Shown: positions 15,898-26,423, counted from the stretch's first letter. The stretch is 64,000 bases of DNA from an uncultured Nitrosomonas sp. (GCA_902826115.1 CADEDO010000003.1:1-64000), one strand, 5' to 3'. Numbers and translations are program-made. The notes: generated by a model not told the origin, from the letters alone.

Positions 15898-18629
15898 TCC
15901 CAGTTGTTGCCAACGCCAACTTCTATTAATAGTGGCACATCCAGTTGCAATACTTGGCTCATATAACTCGGTAACGCGTTTTTCATTAACGCAATTTCAT
16001 CGTCAGGCACTTCCAGCACCAACTCATCATGCACCTGCATAATCAGCTTACTGCGTAATTTATCCTGTTGTAACCAATTCAGAACAGCAATCATTGCCAG
16101 CTTAATGATATCGGCAGCAGTTCCCTGCATGGGTGCATTGATTGCCGCCCGCTCCGCCCCTTGCCGGCGATTTCCATTGGCATTATTAATCTCTGGCAAC
16201 CATAATCTACGACCCAGCACGGTTTCGACATATCCCATTTGCTTGGCTTTTTCCCGGGTAAGCTGCATATACCTTTCAACACCGGGATAACGTGCAAAGT
16301 ATCGTTCCATATAAGCGCGGGCAGCACTCCGTTCAATGCCCAATTGGGCAGCCAAGCCAAATTCCGACATGCCGTAAATCAAGCCAAAATTAATCACTTT
16401 GGCGTATCTTCTCTGTTCCTGATCTACTTGATCCAGCGGAATTCCAAATACTTCCGCAGCGGTTGCCCTGTGAATATCTTCACCCGCAGCAAATGCTTTA
16501 AGTAGCCCTTCATCCTGGGAAATATGCGCCATGATGCGCAATTCTATTTGGGAATAATCTGCCGAAATAATCTGAAAACCCGGTGGCGCAATAAACGCTT
16601 CCCGGATTCGCCGCCCCTCACTCGTTCGCACCGGAATATTCTGCAAATTCGGATCTGAACTGGCCAGACGCCCGGTCACAGCAACTGCCTGTGAATAATT
16701 CGTATGCACTCGACCGGTATTTCGGTCCATCATCAAAGGTAGTTTGTCAGTATAGGTCGATTTTAATTTGGCCAAGCTGCGATAATCGAGCAACAATTTG
16801 GGAAGCGGATAGTCCAGTGCAAGCTGTTGCAGCACATCTTCATCCGTAGAAGGAACGCCTGTCGGAGTTTTCTTGATGATAGGCAGCTTGAGCTGGTTAA
16901 ATAAGATTTCCTGTATTTGCTTAGGCGAATTTAAGTTAAAGGGTTGTCCCGCAATGGCATAGGCCTGTTGCTCCAGTGTTTGTAACTTTCCTCCCAGCTC
17001 ATGGCTCTGATTTTGCAAAAGTTTATAATCCAGTAAAACACCGTTGCGCTCAATGGCAAACAACACATCCAGGATAGGCATTTCTATCTCACGATAAATG
17101 TAATCCAGTCGGTCATCATTTTTGATACTGGGATATAAGTGCTGATGCAAACGCAGTGTGATATCAGCATCCTCCGCTGCATATTGAGTGGCAATATCAA
17201 TGGCCACCTCATCAAAACCGATGCGATTCACCCCTTTTCCTGTCACTTCATCGTAACTGATGGTTTTAATATCCAGATGGCGCAATGCCATACTGTCCAT
17301 ATTATGCGGGCGATGCGATTCCAGAACATAAGACTGAAGCAGTGTATCGTGCGCTATCCCATTCAACTCAATGCCATGGTTAGCAAACACATGCTTATCG
17401 TATTTTAGATTCTGTCCTAATTTTGGTTTTTCTGCATTTTCCAACCAAGGTTTGAGCCTACTTAATACCCAATCAATCGAAAGTTGCGCGGGCACGCCGG
17501 TATAGTTATGCATGAGCGGAAGGTAAGCAGCCTGCTGACTCTCAATACAGAATGAGATTCCCACCAGCTTTGCCTGCATAGGACTCAAACTGGTCGTTTC
17601 AGTATCCACTGACACCAGCTGTGCCGCATTCAGTCGACGGATCCATTCATCGAAATCCGCCTCAGTATCAATCGTCCGATAAGTACCTGCGTGCGTCTGA
17701 GCGGCCGGATGATTGATTGCATCAGTGATCAGGTCCGCTTGGCGATGAGCAGGATTAATGGCTTCAGATGAATCCCGATCGTTTTGCTGACGCAGTTCGC
17801 GCAGCGATGCTTTCATATCCAGCTGCTCATATAGCTGGATCAGTTGCTCTATATCCTGAGACTTCAGTTCAAGCTCAGTCAGCTTGATGGGCAAATCCAC
17901 ATCACACTTAATCGTAATCAACTGGCGCGACATACCGAACCAGTCTAGCGCTTTGCGTAAATTATCGCCAACGACCCCTTTAATTTCATCGGCATGAGCA
18001 ACTAAATTATCCAGGGATCCATACTGTGTCAGCCATTTTACAGCCGTCTTAGGCCCTACTTTTTCCACTCCAGGCACATTGTCTGCGGTATCACCCACCA
18101 GCATCAGATAATCCAGCATACGCTCAGGCGGCACGCCGAATTTTGCCAGTACGTTGGCTTCATCCATCACTTCATTACTCATGGTATTTACCAGTGTTAT
18201 CCGTGGATTCACCAGTTGAGTAATATCTTTATCGCCCGTAGAAATAATACAACGCATATTTTGCTGTTCTGCTTGTCTTGCCAGTGTACCGATCACATCG
18301 TCGGCTTCCACGCCATCAACGATTAGCATCGGCCAACCCATGGCGCGAATACACGCGTGCAATGGCTCAATCTGAACTGCCAGATCCGGCGGCATTGATG
18401 GCCTATGTGCTTTATAATCAGGATAAAGCTCATCCCGAAAAGTTTTACCTTTTGCATCAAACACACACGCGCTATAATCAGCCTGATAATCCTTGTGCAA
18501 ACGCCGAAGCATATTGAGCACTCCATGGATTGCACCTGTCGGTTCATTTTTTCGATTGCGCAAATCCGGTAATGCATGGAATGCGCGATATAAATAGGAT
18601 GAACCATCAACCAACAACAATGTTTTCAT
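15885..18629 (-). CDS. polA: DNA polymerase I
   Basis: This 914-residue enzyme has all three domains. The 5'-3' exonuclease covers about residues 1-290 (LLLVDGSSYLYRAFHALP, GVEADDVIGTLA). The 3'-5' exonuclease covers about 315-510, with its catalytic Asp/Glu in VSVDTETTSLSP. The polymerase covers about 540-914, with motif A DYSQIELRIMAHIS, the O-helix RRYAKVINFGLIYGMS and motif C VHDELVLEVPD. It fills gaps in repair and removes Okazaki primers. It is divergent from the LOG gene with only 15 bp between start codons. Confidence 0.98.
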   Translation of the reverse strand: MKTLLLVDGSSYLYRAFHALPDLRNRKNEPTGAIHGVLNMLRRLHKDYQADYSACVFDAKGKTFRDELYPDYKAHRPSMPPDLAVQIEPLHACIRAMGWPMLIVDGVEADDVIGTLARQAEQQNMRCIISTGDKDITQLVNPRITLVNTMSNEVMDEANVLAKFGVPPERMLDYLMLVGDTADNVPGVEKVGPKTAVKWLTQYGSLDNLVAHADEIKGVVGDNLRKALDWFGMSRQLITIKCDVDLPIKLTELELKSQDIEQLIQLYEQLDMKASLRELRQQNDRDSSEAINPAHRQADLITDAINHPAAQTHAGTYRTIDTEADFDEWIRRLNAAQLVSVDTETTSLSPMQAKLVGISFCIESQQAAYLPLMHNYTGVPAQLSIDWVLSRLKPWLENAEKPKLGQNLKYDKHVFANHGIELNGIAHDTLLQSYVLESHRPHNMDSMALRHLDIKTISYDEVTGKGVNRIGFDEVAIDIATQYAAEDADITLRLHQHLYPSIKNDDRLDYIYREIEMPILDVLFAIERNGVLLDYKLLQNQSHELGGKLQTLEQQAYAIAGQPFNLNSPKQIQEILFNQLKLPIIKKTPTGVPSTDEDVLQQLALDYPLPKLLLDYRSLAKLKSTYTDKLPLMMDRNTGRVHTNYSQAVAVTGRLASSDPNLQNIPVRTSEGRRIREAFIAPPGFQIISADYSQIELRIMAHISQDEGLLKAFAAGEDIHRATAAEVFGIPLDQVDQEQRRYAKVINFGLIYGMSEFGLAAQLGIERSAARAYMERYFARYPGVERYMQLTREKAKQMGYVETVLGRRLWLPEINNANGNRRQGAERAAINAPMQGTAADIIKLAMIAVLNWLQQDKLRSKLIMQVHDELVLEVPDDEIALMKNALPSYMSQVLQLDVPLLIEVGVGNNWEQAH

Positions 18630-18644
18630 TTATAAGTTTTTCCT

Positions 18645-19364
18645 ATGAGCCTACGAAATCAACCGACCACCTACTCAGCACTGGATAAACCCTGGTCAGC
18701 AAAAGAGTCATGGCGCTTATTTGGAATTATGGCAGAGTTTGTGGAAGGAACGGAGCGACTTGATGCCATTCAACCTGCTGTCAGCATTTTTGGCAGCGCA
18801 CGCACCAACCCGAGTAATCCTCACTATCAATTAGCCGAGCAAATTGCCAAACAACTTTCGGATGCCGGCTTCGCGGTAATCTCGGGCGGAGGCCCTGGTA
18901 TCATGGAAGCAGCCAATAAAGGGGCTTATTCTGGTAAATCACCCAGTATTGGCTTGAACATCCAATTACCGCACGAACAGCATCGCAATGCTTATCAAGA
19001 CATTAGTCAAACATTCAGGCATTTCTTTGCGCGCAAATACATGTTTGTGAAGTTTGCGACTGCTTATGTAGTCTTACCAGGGGGATTTGGAACGCTCGAC
19101 GAATTAATGGAGGCGCTCACCTTGGTGCAAACCGGAAAAACCCGCAAAATGCCCATCATCCTGGTTTATTCAGAATTCTGGCGCGGTTTGTTGGATTGGT
19201 TCCAACAAGCACTCATTGCGGAAGGCTTCATTTCATCAGAAGATATGAATCTCATTCAAGTCATTGATGAACCAAGCCAGATTGTCAACGCCATCTTCCA
19301 ATATTATGAAACCAGCGGATTTGAGCCCACTGCTGCAGAAAGAGAAATTCAGCTCAATCTTTAA
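18645..19364 (+). CDS. LOG-family / TIGR00730 Rossmann-fold protein
   Basis: This 239-residue cytoplasmic protein carries the two LOG signatures, GGGPGIMEAANKGA and LPGGFGTLDELMEAL. LOG enzymes are nucleoside 5'-monophosphate phosphoribohydrolases, known as cytokinin-activating enzymes in plants. In bacteria the usual physiological substrate is unclear, and older annotations call them lysine decarboxylases. The start at 18645 keeps the family N-terminus ESWRLFGIMAEFVEG. The gene is 15 bp from divergent polA and is followed by the DUF2782 and thrB genes on the same strand. Confidence 0.92.
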   Translation: MSLRNQPTTYSALDKPWSAKESWRLFGIMAEFVEGTERLDAIQPAVSIFGSARTNPSNPHYQLAEQIAKQLSDAGFAVISGGGPGIMEAANKGAYSGKSPSIGLNIQLPHEQHRNAYQDISQTFRHFFARKYMFVKFATAYVVLPGGFGTLDELMEALTLVQTGKTRKMPIILVYSEFWRGLLDWFQQALIAEGFISSEDMNLIQVIDEPSQIVNAIFQYYETSGFEPTAAEREIQLNL

Positions 19365-19421
19365 CCATCCACTGCGATTTTAGGTAGAATACAAAATGAT
19401 CCTGACCCACCGGGAACCGAT

Positions 19422-19820
19422 ATGTACCGACTTATTTTAATCATGCTGTTAAGCGCTGCGATACCGACTCTGGCGCAAATTGAACAGCCAATGAAATCTG
19501 AACAATCCAAAAAAACTAAGCAACCGGATAATTTGATTCCATTACCTGAAATTCCTGAATTACCTGACACCGATTCACCGCCGCTTGTACCTGAAATCGA
19601 ACCTGATCCTGAACTAGAAACACAAGTGACCATTATCAAGCGGGGAGAAGATACTATTGAAGAACATCGTGTCAGAGGTGAACTACTCATGATCAAAGTG
19701 ATTCCACGCATCGGCCCCCCTTATTATCTAAAGAAGAATACTGGCAGAGGATCACACACCCATGCAGGCGAGGGAGGTATTGATGTCAGCCCTCCCATGT
19801 GGCAACTCCTGAAATTTTAA
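19422..19820 (+). CDS. DUF2782-domain exported protein
   Basis: This 132-residue precursor has a short signal peptide (MYRLILIMLLSAAIPTLAQ). A proline- and acid-rich linker follows (about residues 40-68), then a C-terminal domain with HRVRGELLMIKVIPRIGPPYYL that matches DUF2782. The function is unknown. The family is often found between polA and thrB in betaproteobacteria, as here. It is probably periplasmic. Confidence 0.8.
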   Translation: MYRLILIMLLSAAIPTLAQIEQPMKSEQSKKTKQPDNLIPLPEIPELPDTDSPPLVPEIEPDPELETQVTIIKRGEDTIEEHRVRGELLMIKVIPRIGPPYYLKKNTGRGSHTHAGEGGIDVSPPMWQLLKF

Positions 19821-19895
19821 TATAATGAAACAAAATTTAATTTCATGATATTCATCCAGTCTTATTTAATTCTTGCCGCTTCATTCCACTAGCCC

Positions 19896-20846
19896 ATGTC
19901 TGTTTTTACGCCTGTTACAAATAGCCAACTCACGGCTTGGTTAAATAATTATGCACTGGGTCAACTCATCAGTCTGCAGGGTATCTCTTCAGGAATCGAA
20001 AATACCAATTACTTTGTCACAACTACGCAAGGTAAATTTGTCTTAACCTTGTTTGAAAAATTAACATCCCTTGAATTGCCTTATTACCTGAATCTGATGG
20101 CACATTTGTCACGCCATGATATTCCCTGCCCCGCCCCTATTCCGAGGCTGGATCATGCGCTTTTTGGAGAACTGAATGGCAAGCCGGCCACCATCGTTAC
20201 CTGCTTGCCCGGGCATTCATTGATACACCCGACCTCAGAAGAATGTGCAGAAGTCGGGAGAGTACTGGCCAATCTGCACTTATCCGGCCAATCTTATCCC
20301 GGTAAAATGGAGAATCCGCGGGGGCTAAAATGGTGGCAAGCTAAAGCGCCTGAAATTGCACCATTTTTGTCAGCTGATGAAGAATCTTTATTGAACGATG
20401 AATTAAATTTTCAATTATCGCAACAACTTATCGGATTACCGAGTGGCGTCATTCATGCAGATCTGTTTCGCGACAATATTCTGTTTACTGACCGTGCAAT
20501 TGGTGGCGTCATCGATTTCTATTTTGCTTGCAACGATGTCTTGTTATACGACTTGGCGATCGTTGCCAATGACTGGTGCATGACTGAAGATAAAGCATTG
20601 GATCCGGCTCGCACACATTCTCTGATTGAAGCCTACCATACCATCCGACCGCTATCTTCGATCGAACAGGATGCCTGGCCTGTCATGCTGCGTGCGGGCG
20701 CCCTGCGTTTCTGGATTTCCCGGTTATACGACTATCACTTGCCGCGCCCAGGAGAGCTGACTCACGCAAAAGATCCCGATCATTTCAGAGAAATTTTGAA
20801 ACATCATGTCGCAGACTCGACCAAGCTCAGCCAACTCTGGATTTAG
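19896..20846 (+). CDS. thrB: Homoserine kinase (APH-like ThrB)
   Basis: This 316-residue protein is of the aminoglycoside-phosphotransferase-like homoserine kinase family. The catalytic loop is [13 protein letters not shown] and the Mg-binding IDFYFA follows; the N-terminal nucleotide region is [15 protein letters not shown]. It phosphorylates homoserine in threonine biosynthesis. The GHMP-type ThrB of enterobacteria is unrelated in sequence. It is third in the LOG-DUF2782-thrB run. Confidence 0.95.
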   Translation: MSVFTPVTNSQLTAWLNNYALGQLISLQGISSGIENTNYFVTTTQGKFVLTLFEKLTSLELPYYLNLMAHLSRHDIPCPAPIPRLDHALFGELNGKPATIVTCLPGHSLIHPTSEECAEVGRVLANLHLSGQSYPGKMENPRGLKWWQAKAPEIAPFLSADEESLLNDELNFQLSQQLIGLPSGVIHADLFRDNILFTDRAIGGVIDFYFACNDVLLYDLAIVANDWCMTEDKALDPARTHSLIEAYHTIRPLSSIEQDAWPVMLRAGALRFWISRLYDYHLPRPGELTHAKDPDHFREILKHHVADSTKLSQLWI

Positions 20847-20890
20847 AAAATCATAAATACTGTCTCACTGAATTTAACTGGAGAAACACA

Positions 20891-21874
20891 ATGGAAATTC
20901 ATCAAGTTAACGCAAAACAGGGACTGCAATGGATCTTAAGTGGCTTCTATCTGTTCAGAAAAGCTGCAATGGCCTGGATATTAGTGTGTTTTACCTTGAT
21001 TTTGATCGCCATGTCCCTGTCATTCATTCCATTAGTTGGAAAATTCATCTTCACGCTGGTCTCACCAGCATTCCTGGCCGGCATCATGATAGGTTGCAAA
21101 GACATGGAGAAAGGCAAACCACTGGAGACCGCTCACTTGCTGGCTGCTTTTAGAACCCATGCCGTCCCACTCATTACTATTGGCGGCATCTACTTGATTG
21201 GACAAGTGCTCATCGTTGGTCTGGTCATGCTGATCGGTGGATCTGCAATGACAGATATGCTGCTATATGGAAAAAGAGTGGACGAAAGCGAATTGATGGG
21301 CGTGATGAGCAGTATGTTAACGTCTTCACTGATTGCATTGACACTGTCTATTCCGTTGATGATGGCTTCCTGGTTTTCTCCCCTACTCGTCGTCTTTCAC
21401 AATGTGCCACCGATTGTAGCGATGGAAAAAAGTTTCTTTGCATGCTTGAGAAATTTTATTCCGTTCCAGGTGTATGGCGTCACCCTCATTATTCTTACAA
21501 TTCTGAGTGTGATACCTTATGGAGCGGGCCTTATCATCCTCATTCCTACAATGTTTGCTTCCATTTATGTGAGTTATAAAGATATTTTTCTGGCGGAACC
21601 CATTCGATTTAACAGCAACCCATTTGAACAGAACTATCAGAACGCAAGCTGGACGGATACTGATCAAGAATCTGTAAAACATGATTCTGAGGCAAAATCC
21701 GGATTAAATGACACCGACAATTCAGCAAACAAATCAGATGAATTAGTTCAGTGCGCTCAATGTCATTCATTCATCCCAAGGAATGAAGCCATTCAGGACA
21801 AAGAACGCTTCTTCTGCAGCAATGAACATCGGGAACAACATCAGACTGCCGAAAACTCGGCAAATAAACAGTGA
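20891..21874 (+). CDS. BPSS1780-family membrane protein fused to a PP0621-like zinc ribbon
   Basis: This 327-residue protein has about six membrane segments within residues 20-235. Its N-terminus HQVNAKQGLQWILSGFYLFRK matches the BPSS1780 family. A polar linker (about 245-280) leads to a C-terminal four-ligand motif, CAQCHSFIPRNEA...FFCSNEH, which resembles the small PP0621-type zinc-ribbon proteins. Fusion of the two modules suggests that they work together at the membrane. Neither has a known biochemical role. GGAGAAAC precedes the ATG. Confidence 0.75.
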   Translation: MEIHQVNAKQGLQWILSGFYLFRKAAMAWILVCFTLILIAMSLSFIPLVGKFIFTLVSPAFLAGIMIGCKDMEKGKPLETAHLLAAFRTHAVPLITIGGIYLIGQVLIVGLVMLIGGSAMTDMLLYGKRVDESELMGVMSSMLTSSLIALTLSIPLMMASWFSPLLVVFHNVPPIVAMEKSFFACLRNFIPFQVYGVTLIILTILSVIPYGAGLIILIPTMFASIYVSYKDIFLAEPIRFNSNPFEQNYQNASWTDTDQESVKHDSEAKSGLNDTDNSANKSDELVQCAQCHSFIPRNEAIQDKERFFCSNEHREQHQTAENSANKQ

Positions 21875-22335
21875 TCTAAAGCTTGCCGCGCTTGTAGTCT
21901 AATGACAGCATGCAATAATCACACTCAAGATCGCTGAATTTTGAGCAATTTTTCCTAAACTTCCGATCATGCAGTTAAGTGTACTATCTCAGATCTTGAG
22001 CTAGTACACTTTAGTAATCTCAGAGTTGACTCTGATCACACGAGATTGATCCACTCAAGCTTAGCAGTGAAATTACATATTTCTCTTATTATCAGTGGCT
22101 TCCTCACCCATCCCTATATCTGTCGCCTTATTGCACTCCGACTATCATTCACATCGGATAGTCGCCATCTTTGCATACAAGAGTAGGAACAATCTTATAT
22201 AGAGCAATACAATATACTCTGTTAAATACAGGATAATGTTATTAAATTATATTATTTCAAGTAATTAATTAAAGTCATTCGGATTTTATGACGTAGGTGA
22301 TATCCTACATCATCATTAATCATAGCGAGCCAACA
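21875..22335. other. Intergenic region with several hairpin-forming palindromes
   Basis: About 460 bp with no gene. It contains a 35-nt near-palindrome at 21977-22011 (10-bp outer stem AAGTGTACTA/TAGTACACTT, one mismatch, then CTCA/TGAG). A second hairpin, TCAGAGT-TG-ACTCTGA, lies at 22020-22035. A third inverted repeat, CGACTATC/GATAGTCG, lies at 22139-22146 and 22157-22164. None has a clear T-tract. The AT-rich stretch 22190-22330 probably holds the chemoreceptor promoter. I see no convincing sigma-28 box. Confidence 0.5.
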
Positions 22336-23874
22336 ATGAGGATAAATGAACCAGTTACCCAGAAAGACATGGGTATGAATAATGACTGTGAGATCATTTC
22401 CACAACGAACTTAAAAGGAGCCCTAACGTCAGCAAACGAAGATTTTATTAGGATGAGCGGCTATACCTGGGAAGAACTCGCGAATAAGAATCACAATATC
22501 ATTCGCCACCCGGATATACCTCCTGAGGCTTATGCAATGCTATGGAGTGCACTGAAAGCCGGCAACCCTTGGATGGGAATAATAAAAAATCGCAATAAAA
22601 ATGGCGATCACTACTGGGTAGATGCTTTTGCCAGTCCTCAGTATGAGGATGGCAAAATCACCGGTTATCAATCAGTTCGGGTAAAACCCGAGAAAGCCTG
22701 GATAGATCGTGCAGAAGCACTATACGCCCAGATCATGTCCAAAAAATCGCTAGATGATAAACGACGCTCAACAATAGATCAGGTCAGATTGACCCGCTTC
22801 CCAATCAGTTTCACCGCAAAGATTGCAGCAGCTATCACAGGAGTGCTTGCACTGAGTTTTGTGAGCTTGGCATTCTTTGGGCAAGTTTCGCTATCAGCCG
22901 CTTTGTTCGCCTTCATAGCCAGTAGCTTAGTAAGTTCTATCGTTATATACCAAATGTTAAGCGAACTGCGTGAGTTGGCTGCAAAATCGGAGAAGATTGC
23001 CAATGACCCTGTGGCACGCTATGTCTATACCGGGAGAAATGACGAACTGGGTCAATTAAAATATGTGCAGTTATTTCAGCATGCAAAACTTCGAACCGCC
23101 ATGGGTCGTGTCAGAGAATCATCCTCAGTATTGAAGCATGCATCTGATGAAATTGCGAACGGCAATCGGGATCTTTCCGGTCGTACAGAGAGTCAAGCAT
23201 CCAGCTTGGAAGAAACCGCTTCTAGCATGGAGGAAATTACTTCCACGATACAGCAAAATGCTGAAAATCTAAAACAGGCCAATCAACTTGTACAAGAAAC
23301 GCGCAAGCAAGCTGAGAAAAACGTATCGGTAGTTACCAGTACCATGCAAGCCATGGTTGAAATTAATGAAAGCAGTACAAAAATTGCAGATATTACTAAT
23401 GTCATCGATGAGATTGCTTTTCAAACTAATTTACTTGCACTGAATGCTGCGGTCGAAGCCGCCAGGGCTGGAGAACAGGGACGCGGTTTTTCAGTAGTGG
23501 CCCATGAGGTGCGGAATCTGGCCGGACGCAGCGCTGAATCCGCGAAACAGATCAAAGAGCTTATTAGCGATAGTGTTTCCAAGGTAGAAAGTGGCACAAG
23601 ATTAGTCAATCAATCTGCTGAATCACTGACAATGATTAATGATCGCATCCAGAAAATTGCCGGTATCGTGTCTGAGATCTCCCAATCTTCTCATGAACAA
23701 GCGAATGGAATCGACCAGATTAATCAGGCAATTATGCAAATTGACGAGGTGACGCAGAAAAATGGGCAATTGGTAGAACAAATCACCTCTTCCAGCAGCG
23801 CCATGCTACAGAAAGTCAAAATGCTTTCCGGTTTGGTAGATCAATTTAAATCAGTGAATTGCCAAATCAATTGA
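22336..23874 (+). CDS. Aer-like methyl-accepting chemotaxis protein (PAS + MCP signal)
   Basis: This 512-residue receptor has an N-terminal PAS domain of the aerotaxis type (GYTWEELANKNHNIIRHPDI, KNRNKNGDHYWVDAF). Two hydrophobic segments follow near residues 160-205 without a periplasmic loop. The C-terminal MCP signalling domain has the hairpin tip DEIAFQTNLLALNAAVEAAR and a helical methylation region. Aer uses FAD in this PAS type to sense redox state or oxygen. The start at 22336 places the family sequence MRINEPVTQ first. There is no C-terminal CheR-binding pentapeptide. No other chemotaxis genes are in the window. Confidence 0.9.
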   Translation: MRINEPVTQKDMGMNNDCEIISTTNLKGALTSANEDFIRMSGYTWEELANKNHNIIRHPDIPPEAYAMLWSALKAGNPWMGIIKNRNKNGDHYWVDAFASPQYEDGKITGYQSVRVKPEKAWIDRAEALYAQIMSKKSLDDKRRSTIDQVRLTRFPISFTAKIAAAITGVLALSFVSLAFFGQVSLSAALFAFIASSLVSSIVIYQMLSELRELAAKSEKIANDPVARYVYTGRNDELGQLKYVQLFQHAKLRTAMGRVRESSSVLKHASDEIANGNRDLSGRTESQASSLEETASSMEEITSTIQQNAENLKQANQLVQETRKQAEKNVSVVTSTMQAMVEINESSTKIADITNVIDEIAFQTNLLALNAAVEAARAGEQGRGFSVVAHEVRNLAGRSAESAKQIKELISDSVSKVESGTRLVNQSAESLTMINDRIQKIAGIVSEISQSSHEQANGIDQINQAIMQIDEVTQKNGQLVEQITSSSSAMLQKVKMLSGLVDQFKSVNCQIN

Positions 23875-23997
23875 AACTCAAACCATGTTCATTAATTCCA
23901 CTGAAGATCTCGCATGACTGTTGCCATTGCTAACAACACTGTGAACAGGCTTGCAAAATACGTTGAATCAGTGCCTTGACAGTATCTATAGAAAAAC

Positions 23998-26199
23998 TCA
24001 AATTGCGGTCAACTTTGCATACTCGAGCAATAACCATTTTGTTCCTGCCTGTGCGAAGTTGACCTGTACACGCGCATCACTGCCACTACCTTCACAATTG
24101 ACAATCACACCCGTACCAAACTTTGCATGCAAAACATTTTGCCCGATTCTCCAACCGATATTAGAAAATTTTTGTTGATCGTAGCTCGGTCTTCTTGAGG
24201 CAAATGCCTGGGTTTGATTGCTGCCACCGGCATGATAAGGGTTGATATTGATTTTGGAAGAAGATTGCAGCCACTTTAAGCAATTCTCTGGGATTTCATT
24301 GACAAATCGTGATGGAATGTTAAATCGAGTCTGGCCATGTAGCATACGGCTTTGTGCAAAGCTCAGATATAAACGGCGGCGAGCACGGGTCATTGCCACA
24401 TACATCAGACGTCTTTCTTCTGCAATACCATCCGCTTCATTCAGGCTGTTTTCGTGCGGAAATAGCCCTTCTTCCAATCCGCTCAAAAATACACTATGAA
24501 ACTCCAGGCCCTTGGCAGCATGCACCGTCATCAGCTGCAATGCATCCTGACCGCTGCCTGCCTGATGTTCACCGGCTTCCAGTGAAGCATGGGCAAGAAA
24601 TTCTGCCAGACTATCATCCTCGGCCTCGTGCACAAAACTGGTTGCAGCATTGATCAGTTCATTCAAATTCTCCAATCTATCTGCACTTTCGCGCTCTTTA
24701 GCGTAAAAGGCCAACAACTCACTGTGCGCCAGCATCTGCTCAACAATCTGAGGTAGAGGCAACGCTTCACAACTTTGACGCATCGCCATAACCAAATGCA
24801 CGAACCCTGCAATCCCCTTCAAGGATTTTGCAGGATCTTGCGCAATGGCAGCTTCTCCACCACATTTTTGCAGTGCAGCAGCCCATAAACTCCCGCCTTG
24901 CAGCCGCGCATCATCTTGTAACAACTCCAGACTGCGCGCGCCAATGCCACGTGCCGGAAAATTAATGACCCGCAATAAAGCGCTGTCGTCATTCGGATTG
25001 GCAATCAGGCGCAAATAAGCCAGTGCATGCTTGATTTCCTGGCGGTCAAAAAAACGCATGCCCCCGTAAACCCGATAGGCTATCGCTGCATTGAACAGGC
25101 TGTGTTCCAGCACCCTGGATTGTGCATTAGAGCGATACAACAATGCAATTTCTGATAAAGGTGTGCCTTCTGCATGCAAAGCTTTGACTTCATCGACGAT
25201 AAACGCAGCCTCATCAAAATCATTCGGCGCATTATAGACACGCAACGGTTCGCCTTTGCCTTCAGCAGTCCAGAGATTCTTACCCAAACGTTCACTGTTG
25301 TTGTCAATCAACGCGTTGGCGGCATCCAATATATTGCCATGCGAACGGTAATTCTGCTCCAGCTTAATCACTTTGGATATTGCAAAATCATGCTCGAAAT
25401 CTTTCATATTACCGGTATTTGCACCCCGGAATGCGTAGATACTCTGATCATCATCACCAACCACGAATACGGCTGCAACCGTTGGCGTTCCCACGCCTGC
25501 CAATAATTTGAGCCACTGATACTGCAATCGGTTCGTATCCTGGAATTCATCCACCAAGATATGGCTAAAACGCTCACGATAATGCTGACAGAGAATCGCG
25601 TTACGACTCAGTAATTCATAACTGCGTAATAGCAATTCCGGGAAATCAACCACGCCTTCCTTGTTGCATTGCTGTTCATAAGCTTGATAACACTCCAGCA
25701 TGCGGTGTGAAAACGGGTCATCCACTTGCACATACGCCGCACGCAATCCGGCTTCTTTGGCGTTATTGATAAACCACTGCACTTGTCGAGGCGGAAACTT
25801 CTTCTCGTCTATGGATAAGCTTTTCAAAATGCGCTTTATTAAACCCAGTTGATCGGCAGAATCGAGAATTTGAAATGTCTGCAGCAACCCTGCGTCCTGA
25901 TAATGCATCCGCAGCATGCGGTTGCACAGCCCATGAAATGTCCCAACCCACATGCCACGTACATTAATCGGTAGCATAGCGGTAATGCGTGTCAGCATTT
26001 CCTTAGCCGCTTTGTTGGTAAAAGTCACCGCCAGAATACCCTGTGGATTGACTTGCCCCGATTGGATCAAGTATGCAATCCTTGAAGTCAGGACACGAGT
26101 TTTACCACTGCCTGCACCTGCGAGTACCAAGGCGGATTGATGCGGCAGCGTAATGGCTTCAAGTTGCTGTGGATTCAGATCAGATAGTAGAGAAGTCAT
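23998..26199 (-). CDS. uvrD: DNA helicase II UvrD
   Basis: This 733-residue SF1A helicase has Walker A AGAGSGKTR, motif Ia TFTNKAAKEM, motif II VDEFQDTNRLQ, motif III GDDDQSIYAFRGA, motif IV LEQNYRS, motif V TVHAAKGLEF and motif VI YVAMTRARRRL. The C-terminus has the Tudor-like tail typical of UvrD/PcrA (IGWRIGQNVLHAKFGTGVI). It unwinds DNA 3'-5' in mismatch and excision repair. The ATG at 26199 fits the family start (LLSDLNPQQ) better than the upstream extension to 26247. Confidence 0.96.
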   Translation of the reverse strand: MTSLLSDLNPQQLEAITLPHQSALVLAGAGSGKTRVLTSRIAYLIQSGQVNPQGILAVTFTNKAAKEMLTRITAMLPINVRGMWVGTFHGLCNRMLRMHYQDAGLLQTFQILDSADQLGLIKRILKSLSIDEKKFPPRQVQWFINNAKEAGLRAAYVQVDDPFSHRMLECYQAYEQQCNKEGVVDFPELLLRSYELLSRNAILCQHYRERFSHILVDEFQDTNRLQYQWLKLLAGVGTPTVAAVFVVGDDDQSIYAFRGANTGNMKDFEHDFAISKVIKLEQNYRSHGNILDAANALIDNNSERLGKNLWTAEGKGEPLRVYNAPNDFDEAAFIVDEVKALHAEGTPLSEIALLYRSNAQSRVLEHSLFNAAIAYRVYGGMRFFDRQEIKHALAYLRLIANPNDDSALLRVINFPARGIGARSLELLQDDARLQGGSLWAAALQKCGGEAAIAQDPAKSLKGIAGFVHLVMAMRQSCEALPLPQIVEQMLAHSELLAFYAKERESADRLENLNELINAATSFVHEAEDDSLAEFLAHASLEAGEHQAGSGQDALQLMTVHAAKGLEFHSVFLSGLEEGLFPHENSLNEADGIAEERRLMYVAMTRARRRLYLSFAQSRMLHGQTRFNIPSRFVNEIPENCLKWLQSSSKININPYHAGGSNQTQAFASRRPSYDQQKFSNIGWRIGQNVLHAKFGTGVIVNCEGSGSDARVQVNFAQAGTKWLLLEYAKLTAI

Positions 26200-26423
26200 G
26201 CAATCAATTTCAATGTAGATTGTTGTGCAGAGAAGCCATGCAGCCAAAGACGGCTGACCAGAAAAGAATAAAAGAAATGATCCTCATCACGCTTGGCAGA
26301 AACCATATGCATAATCTGTTAATGAGGATCTAACTTGCTGATTAATTCTGAATCCGATAAATACGGATCAATATTTACACGTGATTCAGGAATTAACCGG
26401 AAGTTAGTCAGTGCCTACTAAAA

